Source: Ideonella dechloratans (GTDB lineage Bacteria > Pseudomonadota > Gammaproteobacteria > Burkholderiales > Burkholderiaceae_C). From it: DNA of 64,000 nucleotides. Shown here piece after piece: positions 42,247-50,600 of the stretch (positions are counted from its first letter, which is position 1; each line of letters opens with the position of its first letter). The translations under genes and the position numbers were made by a program. Below the pieces are notes generated by a model. That model saw only the letters and a program-made list of their open reading frames with translations. It searched no databases and was not told the origin of the DNA. The DNA lies in assembly GCF_021049305.1 (NCBI RefSeq), contig NZ_CP088081.1:3720001-3784000 (forward strand), read 5' to 3'.

Positions 42247-43026
42247 GTGCCTGCGTTGAACGAAGACGCCCGCGTGGCGGTGATGGTGGATTGCGACAAC
42301 GTGTCGCCAGATATCCTGGAACATGCCCTGCAGATGGCCGCCCAGTTCGGCCGCGTGGTTCTGCGACGTGGCTATGGCAACCCGGAGGCCCTGAGCAACA
42401 AGTGGCAGGAAGCCCTGGTTCAGTGGGCCTTCACCCCCTGCCTGCAGTTTCGCTATTCGGCCGGCAAGAACACCTCGGACATCGCCCTGGCGCTGGACGC
42501 CATGGAGGCCCTGTTCGACCAGCGGGCCGAGGTCTTCTGCCTGGTGACCAGCGACTCGGACTTTGCCTACCTGTGCCGCAAGCTGCGCGAGCGGGGCGCG
42601 TCGGTCTGCATCGTGGGCGAGGCCAAGACGCCCCCCGCACTGCGCAATGCCAGCGATCAGTTCTTCGAGTGGGCCAAGCCCAAGCCTCAGCCGCCCGAGC
42701 CGCCGGCTGCGGAATGCACGAAGGCCCCGGAGAAGCCTGCTGGCGACATGGGCGTCGCGCCAGCCGCCAAGCCACTGCCCAAGCACCGCCCGCGCTTTGT
42801 GCTGGATGCTGTGAAGCTGCTGGTGAGCGAAGCCTCGGAGGGCAAGGTGGGGTTGGGCGCGCTGGGCCAGTACCTCAAGCGCACCAACCCCGCTTTCACA
42901 CCCAACCAGTACGGGCACGCCGGCCTGCTGCAGATGCTCAAATCCTATGAGCACCAGCTCTCGCTGAAACAGGAGCCCAATGGCGGCTGGTCGGTGAGCC
43001 TGAAGACCGCCACAACCGCCGATTGA
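42247..43026 (+). CDS. NYN-domain (PIN-like) protein with C-terminal LOTUS/OST-HTH domain
   Basis: The 259-residue protein begins with the NYN fold: VAVMVDCDNVSPDILEHAL (first acidic pair), KNTSDIALALDAMEAL and CLVTSDSDFAYLCRKLRERG, giving four conserved Asp residues that bind metal in LabA-like ribonucleases. A Pro/Ala/Lys linker (about 142-180) leads to FVLDAVKLLVSEAS...LGALGQYLKRTNPAFTPNQYGHAGLLQMLKSY, an OST-HTH/LOTUS RNA-binding domain. It is therefore a predicted RNA-processing or RNA-degrading enzyme in the cytoplasm. GTG at 42247 follows a good GGAGG. The next gene starts 21 bases after its stop. Confidence 0.88.
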   Translation: MPALNEDARVAVMVDCDNVSPDILEHALQMAAQFGRVVLRRGYGNPEALSNKWQEALVQWAFTPCLQFRYSAGKNTSDIALALDAMEALFDQRAEVFCLVTSDSDFAYLCRKLRERGASVCIVGEAKTPPALRNASDQFFEWAKPKPQPPEPPAAECTKAPEKPAGDMGVAPAAKPLPKHRPRFVLDAVKLLVSEASEGKVGLGALGQYLKRTNPAFTPNQYGHAGLLQMLKSYEHQLSLKQEPNGGWSVSLKTATTAD

Positions 43027-43047
43027 CCCCCACCAAGGAGCCCCCCC

Positions 43048-43593
43048 ATGACCACCGCCCTGCTCGTCATCGATGTCCAGACCACCCTCTGCGTCGGCCC
43101 CTGGGCCGTGCACGATGCGGCCGGCCTGATCGACCGGATCAACAGCGTGTCGCGCACCGCGCGTGCGGCGGGGGCGCCGGTGGTGTTCATCCAGCACGAG
43201 GACGACCACCCGCTGATGCGCCATGGCAGCGAGGGCTGGCAGCTGGCGCCCGGGCTGGAGACGGCCGAGGGCGACCTGTTCGTGCGCAAGACGACGCCCG
43301 ATTCCTTCTTCAAGACGGACCTGATGGGCAAGCTGCAGGCCCGGGGCGTGACGGCGCTGATCGTCTGCGGGGCGCAGACGGATTTCTGCGTGAGCACCAC
43401 CACCCTGGGCGCGCTGGAGCACGGCTTTCCGGTGACGCTGGTGTCCGATGGCCACTCGACGCTGGACAACGGGGTGCTGACGGCGCCGCAGATCATCGCC
43501 CACCACAACCGCACGCTGTCCCACATGGACAGCTTCGGCGTGAAGGTGACGCTGGTGCCGGCCGCCGAGGTGACCTTCCCCCCGGCGGCCTGA
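43048..43593 (+). CDS. Isochorismatase-like cysteine hydrolase
   Basis: The 181-residue protein shows the family triad: Asp in ALLVIDVQ near residue 9, a mid-protein Lys in FVRKTTPDSFFKTDL, and the nucleophile Cys in ALIVCGAQTDFCVSTTTLGALEHG. The cis-peptide near the Cys loop is also expected. These enzymes hydrolyse amides or enol ethers such as nicotinamide, N-carbamoylsarcosine or isochorismate; no cluster context narrows it. AAGGAG is 7 bases before the ATG. It may share a transcript with the NYN gene. Confidence 0.88.
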   Translation: MTTALLVIDVQTTLCVGPWAVHDAAGLIDRINSVSRTARAAGAPVVFIQHEDDHPLMRHGSEGWQLAPGLETAEGDLFVRKTTPDSFFKTDLMGKLQARGVTALIVCGAQTDFCVSTTTLGALEHGFPVTLVSDGHSTLDNGVLTAPQIIAHHNRTLSHMDSFGVKVTLVPAAEVTFPPAA

Positions 43594-43622
43594 GCGGCTG
43601 ACCCGTCAGGTCACCACCCTGC

Positions 43623-45782
43623 TCAGAAGCGCTGGGTCACCCCCAGCACCACGCCGCGGCGCGGGCCGTACTGGGCCGCGCCCACGCCGATGCCCGAGCC
43701 GTCGCGGATCTGGTACACCTTGTCGAACAGGTTGGTGACTGCCACGCGCAGCTCGGTGGGGCCCACGCCCTGGGCCAGCATGAGGCTGTGCTGCACGCCC
43801 AGGTTGACCTGGGTGTAGGCCGGCAGGTGGCCGGTGTTGGCAAAGCCGTTGCGCAGGCCGCTGCCGTGGATCAGGTCCAGCGAGGCGGTGCTGCCTTCGG
43901 CCCAGCGGTAGCTCACGCCGGCCGAGGCCGAGGTGGCCTGGTCGTGGTCCAGGTGCACCCAGTGGCTGTTGATGTAGTCCAGCTCGTCCTGCTCGAAGTT
44001 GAACTGGCCGCTCTCCACCCCCTTGCCGAAGGCCCGCGCCAAGGCCACGTTGGCGTAGGCCGAGAAGGCGTCCTGGTGGTAGTTGGCGCTGAGCTCCAGG
44101 CCCCAGATGCGGGCCTTCTGGTAGTTGAAGGCGGAGTAGATCAGCGCGTTGCCGAACTGGCCCTCGTCCTGCAGGTGGCGCACGTGGCGGTAGTAGCCGT
44201 CCAGGCCCACGGTCAGCGCGGGGCTGAGCTGCTGCGAGATGCCGGCGTCGACGTAGTGGCTGCGCTCGGAGCGCACGGCGGTGTTGGCATCTGACGGCAG
44301 GGCGTTGGTGGTGCCCAGGAACTTGGCCACCGAGGTCTGGTCGATCAGCTCGGTGGGCGGCGGGGTGAAGTAGCGCGCATAGCCCACATGCACCCGGGTG
44401 CTGGGGCTCAGGTCGTACACGGCGCCCAGGCGCGGGCTGAGCTGGTGCTCGTTGACCACGGTGTTCACCTGGTCGTAGCGCAGGCCGTAGTTGACGGTCA
44501 GGGCCTCGGTCGGGGTCCACTCGTCCTGCAGATAGGCGCTCCACTGGTGGCCGATGATGCGGCTGTTGTCGACGAGGGTCTCGGGCACGTCGCTGGTGGC
44601 GTTGCCGTCGGCATCGGCCGGGAAGACCTGGGCGGTGTTGTCGGTGGTGCCGCGCTCGTGCTGGAAGGCGAAGCCGCTGCGCAGGGTGTGGGCCGGGTTG
44701 ATGACCCAGCTCAGGTCGCCCTGCAGACCGGTGGCGGCGTTGCTGCGCAGCACGTTGGCGGCCACGCCGTTGAACATCAGGTCGCCGCGGTCATCCGGGG
44801 TGTAGTGCACGTCGGTGCTGCGGGCATAGGCGGCCAGCTGGTAGTCCACGCCCTCGCCCAGGCTGCTTTGCAGCGCCAGCACGCCAAAGCGGTTGCGCTC
44901 CTTCTGGCGCGCGTCCAGCGTGGCCGAGTCGATGCTGTCGCTGCCGTTCAGGCTGAAGTTGGGCGTCTGGCCCGGCACGTCGGGGATCTGGAAGCGGTTG
45001 TTCGAGAAGCCGCCCATGACGCTCAGCCGTGTCCCGGGGCTGAGCAGGTAGGACACGGTGCCGAAGGCGTTGCCCTGCTGGGTCTGGTCGTGCAGGGGAT
45101 GGCGACTGCTGGTGGGGTTCTCGATGCCCTCGTCGCTGCGCAGGGCCGAGCCGGTCAGGTAATAGCTCAGCACCCCCTCGGTGCCGCCCACCTCGGCGCT
45201 GGCCTGGCGGTGGCCGTTGCTGCCGGTCTCCAGGCCCACGCTGCCGCCGTTGGCGAAGGTGTTGTCATGGGTGTGGATGTCCACCACGCCGGCGGTGCGG
45301 TTGCCGTACTGGGCCGGCAGCGCGCCGGTGATCAGCGAGAGGTGGTCGGCCAGGCGGGTCTGCAGGGCCTGGCCGAAGCCGCTGATGGACTCGGGGATCT
45401 GGATGCCGTCGATGCGGTACTGCAGGTTGGCGTGGTCGCCGCGCACATGCAGCTGGCCGTACGAATCCTGCACCACGCCGGGGGCCTGCAGCAGCACCTG
45501 GTTGAGCGGGGTGGATTCGCCTTGGGGCAGGCGCTGCAGGTCCTCGGCATCGAAGCGGTAGACCGAGCTGCCGGTGTCGGGCGACAGCCCATTGCGGGCC
45601 GCGTCCAGCTTCTGGCGCTGGGCACTGATTTCCACGCGCTGGGTGGGCGCGGTGTCGGAGGAGGGGGACGCGGTGGTGGTGGGTGCCGTCTGAGCACGGG
45701 CGGGGGTGGCCAGCAGGCTCAGGGCGCCGGGAAAGGCCAGGGACAGGGCGAGCGCCAGGCTCGTCCGGGGAAAGTTCTTCAC
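43623..45782 (-). CDS. TonB-dependent outer-membrane receptor
   Basis: The 719-residue precursor starts at a GTG (45782) with AAGGAG 7 bases before, then a signal peptide ending TPARAQ. The plug domain is recognisable (RVEISAQRQKLDAARNG, LPQGESTPLNQVLLQAPGVV, LHVRGDHANLQYRIDGIQIP). A beta-barrel follows, ending VTQRF with the terminal Phe needed for outer-membrane insertion. The ligand is not clear; it may be a metal complex, because the gene upstream encodes a DUF2946-like small Cys protein that often accompanies copper receptors. A strong stem-loop (45797-45859) sits immediately before the ribosome-binding site. Confidence 0.9.
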   Translation of the reverse strand: MKNFPRTSLALALSLAFPGALSLLATPARAQTAPTTTASPSSDTAPTQRVEISAQRQKLDAARNGLSPDTGSSVYRFDAEDLQRLPQGESTPLNQVLLQAPGVVQDSYGQLHVRGDHANLQYRIDGIQIPESISGFGQALQTRLADHLSLITGALPAQYGNRTAGVVDIHTHDNTFANGGSVGLETGSNGHRQASAEVGGTEGVLSYYLTGSALRSDEGIENPTSSRHPLHDQTQQGNAFGTVSYLLSPGTRLSVMGGFSNNRFQIPDVPGQTPNFSLNGSDSIDSATLDARQKERNRFGVLALQSSLGEGVDYQLAAYARSTDVHYTPDDRGDLMFNGVAANVLRSNAATGLQGDLSWVINPAHTLRSGFAFQHERGTTDNTAQVFPADADGNATSDVPETLVDNSRIIGHQWSAYLQDEWTPTEALTVNYGLRYDQVNTVVNEHQLSPRLGAVYDLSPSTRVHVGYARYFTPPPTELIDQTSVAKFLGTTNALPSDANTAVRSERSHYVDAGISQQLSPALTVGLDGYYRHVRHLQDEGQFGNALIYSAFNYQKARIWGLELSANYHQDAFSAYANVALARAFGKGVESGQFNFEQDELDYINSHWVHLDHDQATSASAGVSYRWAEGSTASLDLIHGSGLRNGFANTGHLPAYTQVNLGVQHSLMLAQGVGPTELRVAVTNLFDKVYQIRDGSGIGVGAAQYGPRRGVVLGVTQRF

Positions 45783-45796
45783 GCAGAAACTCCTTG

Positions 45797-45859
45797 CGAT
45801 GCGCGCAGGAGCGGACACAGGCACGCCAGGTACAGGCAGGCCTGCGCTCGCGCGCATCG
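45797..45859 (-). promoter_or_regulatory. Structured leader next to the TonB receptor ribosome-binding site
   Basis: CGATGCGCGC (45797-45806) pairs with GCGCGCATCG (45850-45859). Inside, GAGCG and CGCTC extend the stem past a short bulge, making about 15 pairs; an inner GCAGGCCTGC palindrome (45836-45845) lies in the loop. The stem ends one base from the AAGGAG of the receptor. It might regulate translation or be an intercistronic terminator-like fold. It does not resemble a cobalamin riboswitch. Confidence 0.4.
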
Positions 45860-45920
45860 GAATGCAAATAGGGGTGCAGCGAGCGGGCCAGCCGCGCCGC
45901 CAGGGCGCGGGCCGTCCCGC

Positions 45921-46310
45921 TCAGGACAGGAGGGCGGTGAAGCGCGCCGGCGGATCGCGGGCGCTGTGCGGCGGGCGCGCGGCCTCGCGCCACAGGAAGG
46001 GCTCGCTGCGCGGCGCCGTCTGCTGCAGGGCCAGCAGCGCCGGCGGCGCGAAGCGCCACACCGCCAGGTCACCCAGCTGGGCAAAGCCCAGGCAGAGCTG
46101 GCAGACGGCATCGGCCCGGTCGCGGCCCTCGCCGCGGGGTGCCTGGAACGCGCCGGCGGCCGCAGGCTCGGCCAGGGCCACGGCCGGGCCGGCCGCGCCA
46201 CGCAGGGCCGGCAGCAGGTGGCTGAGCTCGTGCAGCACCGCGCCCTGCTGGGCCAGCAGGAGCACGAGAGACAACAGTGAGAACCGCCAGGACAGCCAGG
46301 ACTTGCGCAC
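45921..46310 (-). CDS. Small membrane-anchored Cys/His protein, DUF2946-like
   Basis: The product (129 residues from the GTG at 46310; TTG at 46316 is an alternative) begins with one membrane segment (SLLSLVLLLAQQGAVLHELSHLL) followed by a VCQLCLGFAQLGDLA motif near residue 72. A conserved C-x2-C after a His-containing helix is the DUF2946 layout, common beside copper-linked TonB receptors. The last 40 residues are low-complexity. It is co-directional with the receptor gene 138 bases downstream, hence probably one operon. No good ribosome-binding site is visible. Confidence 0.6.
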   Translation of the reverse strand: MRKSWLSWRFSLLSLVLLLAQQGAVLHELSHLLPALRGAAGPAVALAEPAAAGAFQAPRGEGRDRADAVCQLCLGFAQLGDLAVWRFAPPALLALQQTAPRSEPFLWREAARPPHSARDPPARFTALLS

Positions 46311-46387
46311 GGTCAAGATTCTAGAGAGGCGGGTGTGGCCCCGTGCATAGAATGCCGGCCCCTGCCCGCCCTTCCCCCCAAGTTCGC

Positions 46388-47266
46388 ATGTCCGACACCC
46401 CCACCATCGTCATCCACGAGGGCCTGCAGGCCTACATCGACCCGCTGCGCCCCGAAGAGGAAGAGGCCCTGGAGGCCAGCCTGCTGGCCGAGGGCTGCCG
46501 CGAGGCCCTGGTGCTGTGGGGCGACGTGCTGGTGGACGGCCACAACCGCCACCGCCTGTGCACCAAGCACGGCATCCCCTTCCGCACGGTGCAGAACCCG
46601 CGCCTGAAGACGCTGCAGGACGTGCAGCTGTGGATGATCGACCAGCAGTTGGGCCGGCGCAGCGTGTCCAACTTCCAGCGCGGCGTGCTGGCCCTGCGCA
46701 AGCGCGAGCTGCTGGAGGCCCGCCGCGCCGCCCGCATGGCCGCCCTGGCCGAAGCCCCGAGCGCCACGGTGGACGCCGCCGCCCCGGCCGCCGCCGAGCC
46801 GACCACCGAGGGCGAGGCCCCGCCCTGGGCCGGTGAAGGCGGCAGCGCCCCCGCGGCGCCCCTGCCCGAGCCCAAGCCGCTGGACAGCCGCGAGGCGGTG
46901 GCCAAGGCGGCCCGCCTGTCCAGCGCCCAGGTGCAGATGATCGAGAAGATCCACCAGCAGGCCACGCCCGAGGTGGTGGCCGCGGTGCGCGCGGGCACGC
47001 TGTCGATCAACGCCGCGGCCGCGGTGGCCACGCTGCCGGCCGAGGAGCAGGCCGCCGCCGCCCAGGCCGGCGCCGACGAGCTCAAGCAGGTGGCCAAGCG
47101 GGTGCGCGACGCCAAGCGCAAGCCCAAGGCCGAGGAGGGCAGTGAGGCGGCCGAGGCCGGCGGCGACACGCTGGACAGCCTGCGCCAGCGCGTGGCCGCG
47201 CTGGAAGCCGAGAACGCCGAACTGAAGCGTCAGCTCGCCGCGCTGGGCGCCACGCCGGCGGTCTGA
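46388..47266 (+). CDS. ParB-like nuclease-domain protein with C-terminal coiled coil
   Basis: The 292-residue protein starts with a ParB/Srx-like domain: YIDPLRPEEEEALEASLLAEGCREALVLWGDVLVDGHNRHRLC, where the GHNR motif matches the CTP-binding GxxR region of ParB. SVSNFQRGVLALRKRELL is the helix-turn-helix part. A Pro/Ala linker (about 135-175) leads to a helical stretch and ends in a leucine-zipper-like coil (LRQRVAALEAENAELKRQLAAL). It resembles chromosomal plasmid-partition relatives, but no ParA is near, so a partition role is unproven. The gene converges on the SBF gene and overlaps it by 37 bases. Confidence 0.75.
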   Translation: MSDTPTIVIHEGLQAYIDPLRPEEEEALEASLLAEGCREALVLWGDVLVDGHNRHRLCTKHGIPFRTVQNPRLKTLQDVQLWMIDQQLGRRSVSNFQRGVLALRKRELLEARRAARMAALAEAPSATVDAAAPAAAEPTTEGEAPPWAGEGGSAPAAPLPEPKPLDSREAVAKAARLSSAQVQMIEKIHQQATPEVVAAVRAGTLSINAAAAVATLPAEEQAAAAQAGADELKQVAKRVRDAKRKPKAEEGSEAAEAGGDTLDSLRQRVAALEAENAELKRQLAALGATPAV

Positions 47267-48276
47267 AGCCCGGCCCGCGCGGCATAGCGCCGCGCCAGCA
47301 CCGCGCAGACGAAGAGCTGCAGCTGGTGATAGAACATGATGGGCAGCACCACGGTGCCCAGCACCGGGTTGCCGGCGAACAGCAGCCGCGCCATCGGCAC
47401 ACCGGAGGCCAGCGTCTTCTTGCTGCCGCAGAAGACGGCGACGATCTCGTCTTCCACCGCAAAGCCCAGGCGGCGCGCCAGCCAGCGGGTGAAGGCCAGC
47501 ATCGGGAACAGGAACAGCGCCGCGCCGGCCAGCACCAGGGCCAGCAGGCCCAGGCCGTGGCGGGCCCACAGGCCGTCGGCCACCGCGTCGCTGAACGAGC
47601 ACCAAACCAACATCAGGATCACGCCTCGGTCCACCCACTGCGTGACGGGCTTGATGCGCTTGAACCACTCGCCCACGAAGCGCCGCGCCACCTGGCCCAG
47701 CACGAAGGGCAGCAGCAGCATGCGCGCCACCTTGAGCATGGTCTCGCCCAGCGGCATGGCGCCGCCGTCCACGCCGGTGTGGAACATCAGGCTGGCCAGC
47801 AGCGGGGTGAGCACCACGCCCAGCAGGGTGGACAGGCTGGCGTTGAGCACGGCGGCAGCCACGTCGCCCCTGGCCAGCGCGGTCATCGCCACCGACGACG
47901 ACACGGTGGACGGCAGCACCGCCAGGTAGAAGAAGCCCAGGCGCAGGTCCGGCGGCACCCACTGGCCGAAGGCCGCGTCCAGCGCCCACCACCACAGCGG
48001 GAAGAAGGCGTAGGTGCACAGCTGCACCAGCAGGTGCAGGCGCCAGCGGCTGGCCCCGCTCAGCAGGCTCTCGGTGGACAGGCCCATGCCGTGCAGGAAG
48101 AAGATCAGGAAGATGCCGATGTCGGAAGCCTGGTCCAGGTGCAGCCAGCCGCCGCTGCGGCCGATCTGCGGGGCCAGGCTGGCCACCCCCACGGCGGCGA
48201 TCATGCCGACGAGGAAGACATCGACCTTGCCGGCGGCAGCGCGGCGCGGCCGCAGGGACGGGAAAGAGGAAGGCAT
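47230..48276 (-). CDS. Bile acid:sodium symporter family (SBF/YfeH-like) transporter
   Basis: The 348-residue protein has about ten membrane helices. FLIFFLHGMGLSTESLLSG, LAVLPSTVSSSVAMTALARGDVAAAVLNASLSTLLGVVLTPLL and FCGSKKTLASGVPMARLLF carry the glycine and Asn/Gln-rich crossover segments of the SBF-like family (PF13593 type). These proteins move organic anions with sodium; actual substrates are unknown for most bacterial members. An AraC-type gene is divergent 77 bases away and is the likely regulator. Confidence 0.87.
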   Translation of the reverse strand: MPSSFPSLRPRRAAAGKVDVFLVGMIAAVGVASLAPQIGRSGGWLHLDQASDIGIFLIFFLHGMGLSTESLLSGASRWRLHLLVQLCTYAFFPLWWWALDAAFGQWVPPDLRLGFFYLAVLPSTVSSSVAMTALARGDVAAAVLNASLSTLLGVVLTPLLASLMFHTGVDGGAMPLGETMLKVARMLLLPFVLGQVARRFVGEWFKRIKPVTQWVDRGVILMLVWCSFSDAVADGLWARHGLGLLALVLAGAALFLFPMLAFTRWLARRLGFAVEDEIVAVFCGSKKTLASGVPMARLLFAGNPVLGTVVLPIMFYHQLQLFVCAVLARRYAARAGLQTAGVAPSAAS

Positions 48277-48353
48277 GGCGGGCAGTGTCGTGTTCGGGAT
48301 GGCGTTAGGCTAAGGGCTGCGGCCACGCTCCCCTGCCTGCGCTGCGCCAAGCC

Positions 48354-49157
48354 ATGCCGCCAAACCGCCAAACTGCCCTGCGCCGCCCCCAGGCCGAACG
48401 CCGCGTCCCGCGGCTGGCGGCCCTGCCGCGCCCGGTGCTGGCCCGGGTGGAGGCCCTGGCACCCGGCGCCTGGAGCGCGCCCCACAGCCATCCCTGGGGC
48501 CAGCTGTCCTATGCCATCGAGGGGGTGCTGCAGGTGGAGACGGCCGACGGCTGCTTTCTGGCGCCGCCGGAGCGGGCGGTGTGGGTGCCCGCGGCGCTGG
48601 CCCATTCGATCCACAACATCGGCCCGGCGCAGATGCGCAGCCTGTACGTGCAGGCCGGCACGCCCGGCCTGCCGACGCAATGCCAGGTGCTGGAGATCCC
48701 GCCGCTGCTGCGCGAGCTGGTGCTGGCGGTGTGCGCCCTGCCCGAGCACTACGACGAGGCCGGCCCCGAAGGCCGCCTGGTGGCGGTGACGCTGGACCAG
48801 CTGGCCCAGGCCCGCCCGGCGGCGCTGGACCTGCCCCTGCCCACCGATGCCCGGCTGCGCCGGCTCTGCAGCGCCCTGCAGGCCGACCCGGCCAACACCC
48901 GCACCTGGGCCCAGTGGGGCGAGGCGGTGGGCCTGAGCGAGCGCTCGCTGGTGCGGCTGTTCCAGGCCCAGACGGGGCTGGCGCCCGGGGCCTGGCGGCG
49001 CCGGCTGCGCCTGCTGCTGGCCCTGGGGCCGCTGGCCGCGGGCACCAAGGTGGCGGCGGTGGCGGCCGAGTGCGGCTATGCCTCGCCCTCGGCCTTCATC
49101 ACCGCCTTCAGCGCCGAGTTCGGGCTCACGCCCACGCAGATGTTCGCCGCCCCATGA
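48354..49157 (+). CDS. AraC family regulator with N-terminal cupin
   Basis: The 267-residue protein has a cupin sensor domain (APHSHPWGQLSYAIEGVLQVET and VPAALAHSIHNI) and two C-terminal helix-turn-helix units (TWAQWGEAVGLSERSLVRLFQAQTG and KVAAVAAECGYASPSAFITAFSAEFGLTP). The YASPSAFITAF signature is the AraC family mark. It is divergent from the SBF transporter gene and probably controls it in response to that transporter's substrate. The stop is directly followed by the ferredoxin gene (7-base gap). Confidence 0.9.
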   Translation: MPPNRQTALRRPQAERRVPRLAALPRPVLARVEALAPGAWSAPHSHPWGQLSYAIEGVLQVETADGCFLAPPERAVWVPAALAHSIHNIGPAQMRSLYVQAGTPGLPTQCQVLEIPPLLRELVLAVCALPEHYDEAGPEGRLVAVTLDQLAQARPAALDLPLPTDARLRRLCSALQADPANTRTWAQWGEAVGLSERSLVRLFQAQTGLAPGAWRRRLRLLLALGPLAAGTKVAAVAAECGYASPSAFITAFSAEFGLTPTQMFAAP

Positions 49158-49164
49158 GCGCCCC

Positions 49165-49437
49165 ATGAACGCCCCGCGCCCCGCCAAGGCGCTGCCGGCC
49201 ATCGCCCCGGCGCGCTGCACCGGCTGCGGCCGCTGCGTGGGCCTGTGCCCGCCGCAGGTGCTGTGGCTGGCGGCGGCCGACCCGCGCGGCTGGGGCCCCA
49301 AGCAGGCGGTGCTGCACGACCCGGCCGGCTGCACCGGCTGCGCCCTGTGCGCGGTGCACTGCCCCTTTGACGCCATCCAAATGCTGCGCATTAGTACCGC
49401 CCCGGCGGCACCACAAGGGTCAAGTGGGGGTCAGTGA
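49165..49437 (+). CDS. Small 2[4Fe-4S] ferredoxin-type protein
   Basis: The 90-residue protein has two cysteine clusters, CTGCGRCVGLCPP and CTGCALCAVHCPF, each C-x2-C-x2-C-x3-CP, so it binds two [4Fe-4S] centres. A 12-residue insert between them (VLWLAAADPRG) is typical of clostridial-type ferredoxins. The tail after the second cluster is Ala/Ser/Gly-rich. It probably transfers electrons in the cytoplasm. It is read with the AraC gene, starting 7 bases after its stop, but the two are not obviously related functionally. Confidence 0.85.
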   Translation: MNAPRPAKALPAIAPARCTGCGRCVGLCPPQVLWLAAADPRGWGPKQAVLHDPAGCTGCALCAVHCPFDAIQMLRISTAPAAPQGSSGGQ

Positions 49438-49447
49438 TGGCCGACAA
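49420..49447 (+). promoter_or_regulatory. Weak sigma-28-like promoter before the HDOD gene
   Basis: TCAA (49420-49423) and GCCGACAA (49440-49447) with a 16-base gap resemble the flagellar sigma-28 consensus TAAA-N15-GCCGATAA at most positions. The match is imperfect and untested. Confidence 0.2.
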
Positions 49448-49520
49448 CGGTGAACAGCCGCGGGATACTGACATTTCCGCGCCCCGAAGCCGAACGCCCG
49501 CCAACCGCCGCCAACCCACC

Positions 49521-50579
49521 ATGTGGACCACCTTGCGCCGCCTGCAGACCGCCTGGACACGGTCCGCGCCGCCCCCCGAGGGGCGGCCGCAGGGGGTGCC
49601 GGCCGTGCCGGCGGCAGGGCCGGCCTCCCGGACGGCAGGCGATGAATCGGTGCCGCCGGTGCTGCTGCTCCCACCCGACCCCCTGCTGGACCAGCGCTTT
49701 GCCGGTCTGCTGCTGAAGGTGGCGCACTGGGACGACACCGCGCCCAACGCGTCCGAGCAGGAGACGCTCAAGCGGCTGGCCGCCCTGGTGGCCCAGCCCC
49801 AGGCGGATGCCGTGGTGCCCCGCCGCCCCACGGCTCTGCCACGGCTGCTGGGCCTGATGCAGGACGACAACGCCTCGCCCCGCGAGCTGGCCGCCCTGGT
49901 GGCCCAGGACCCGGCCCTGCTGGGCGAGGTCATGCGCCTGGCCAACTCGGTGCATTACCGCGGCGAGCGGCGCATGGAAAGCCTGGAGCAGGCCCTGATG
50001 ATGCTGGGCCAGTGGGGCCTGCGCCAGCTGGTGACCCGGGCCCTGATGACCCCGGTCTTCAGCGCCCGCCAGGGCCGCTTCGGCCCCCAGGCCAACCCCC
50101 GGCTGTGGGACGAGGCCGCGCGCTGCGCCCATGGCTGCGCCTGGTTGAGCCAGACGCCGGAGACCCGTTTTGACGCCTACCTGGCGGGCATGGTGGCGGA
50201 CACCGGCCTGATCGCCGCGCTGCGCCTGATGGACCAGGTCTTCCCCGCCGACGCCCCCGTCGGCAGCAGCCGCTTCCTGGCCGAGCTGCTGTCGCTGGCG
50301 GCCCGGCTCTCGGCCGGCATCGCCCGCCAGTGGCACCTGCCCGGCCCGGTGATCGCCGCCCTGGCGGCCCATGCCGAGGCCTGCGGACGCGAACACACCG
50401 CCCCGGCCCCCGGCCTGGGCGCGAACCTGGAAACAGCCCTGCGCTGCGCCCGCCTGCTGATGCTGCGCAGCAGCGGCGTGGCGGACGCCGAGGCCCTGGC
50501 GCCGGCGAGCGCCCCCTGCCTGCAGGAGCTTGAACGGGTCTTCCTGCCCGCGGCCCAGACCACCCTGCACGCGGCCTGA
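49521..50579 (+). CDS. HDOD-domain protein
   Basis: The 352-residue protein starts at the ATG at 49521 (MWTTLRRLQTAW). An ATG at 49437 overlaps the ferredoxin stop, but the extra residues look random. The HDOD core (about residues 120-250) includes TALPRLLGLMQDDNASPRELAALVAQDPALLGEVMRLANSVHYRG and MESLEQALMMLGQWGLRQLV. HDOD proteins are scaffolds in signalling, often with cyclic-di-GMP or chemotaxis proteins, and lack the HD catalytic pair. No partner domain is attached. The GGDEF-EAL gene in this window is a possible partner but is 23 kb away. Confidence 0.85.
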   Translation: MWTTLRRLQTAWTRSAPPPEGRPQGVPAVPAAGPASRTAGDESVPPVLLLPPDPLLDQRFAGLLLKVAHWDDTAPNASEQETLKRLAALVAQPQADAVVPRRPTALPRLLGLMQDDNASPRELAALVAQDPALLGEVMRLANSVHYRGERRMESLEQALMMLGQWGLRQLVTRALMTPVFSARQGRFGPQANPRLWDEAARCAHGCAWLSQTPETRFDAYLAGMVADTGLIAALRLMDQVFPADAPVGSSRFLAELLSLAARLSAGIARQWHLPGPVIAALAAHAEACGREHTAPAPGLGANLETALRCARLLMLRSSGVADAEALAPASAPCLQELERVFLPAAQTTLHAA

Positions 50580-50600
50580 GACGTCCGCAGGGCGCCCGGC

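Noticed and set aside
43048..43593. Catechol siderophore biosynthesis, based on the isochorismatase-like gene near a TonB receptor
   Set aside because: None of the other siderophore genes are present and the receptor runs in the opposite direction. The hydrolase is a general cysteine hydrolase.
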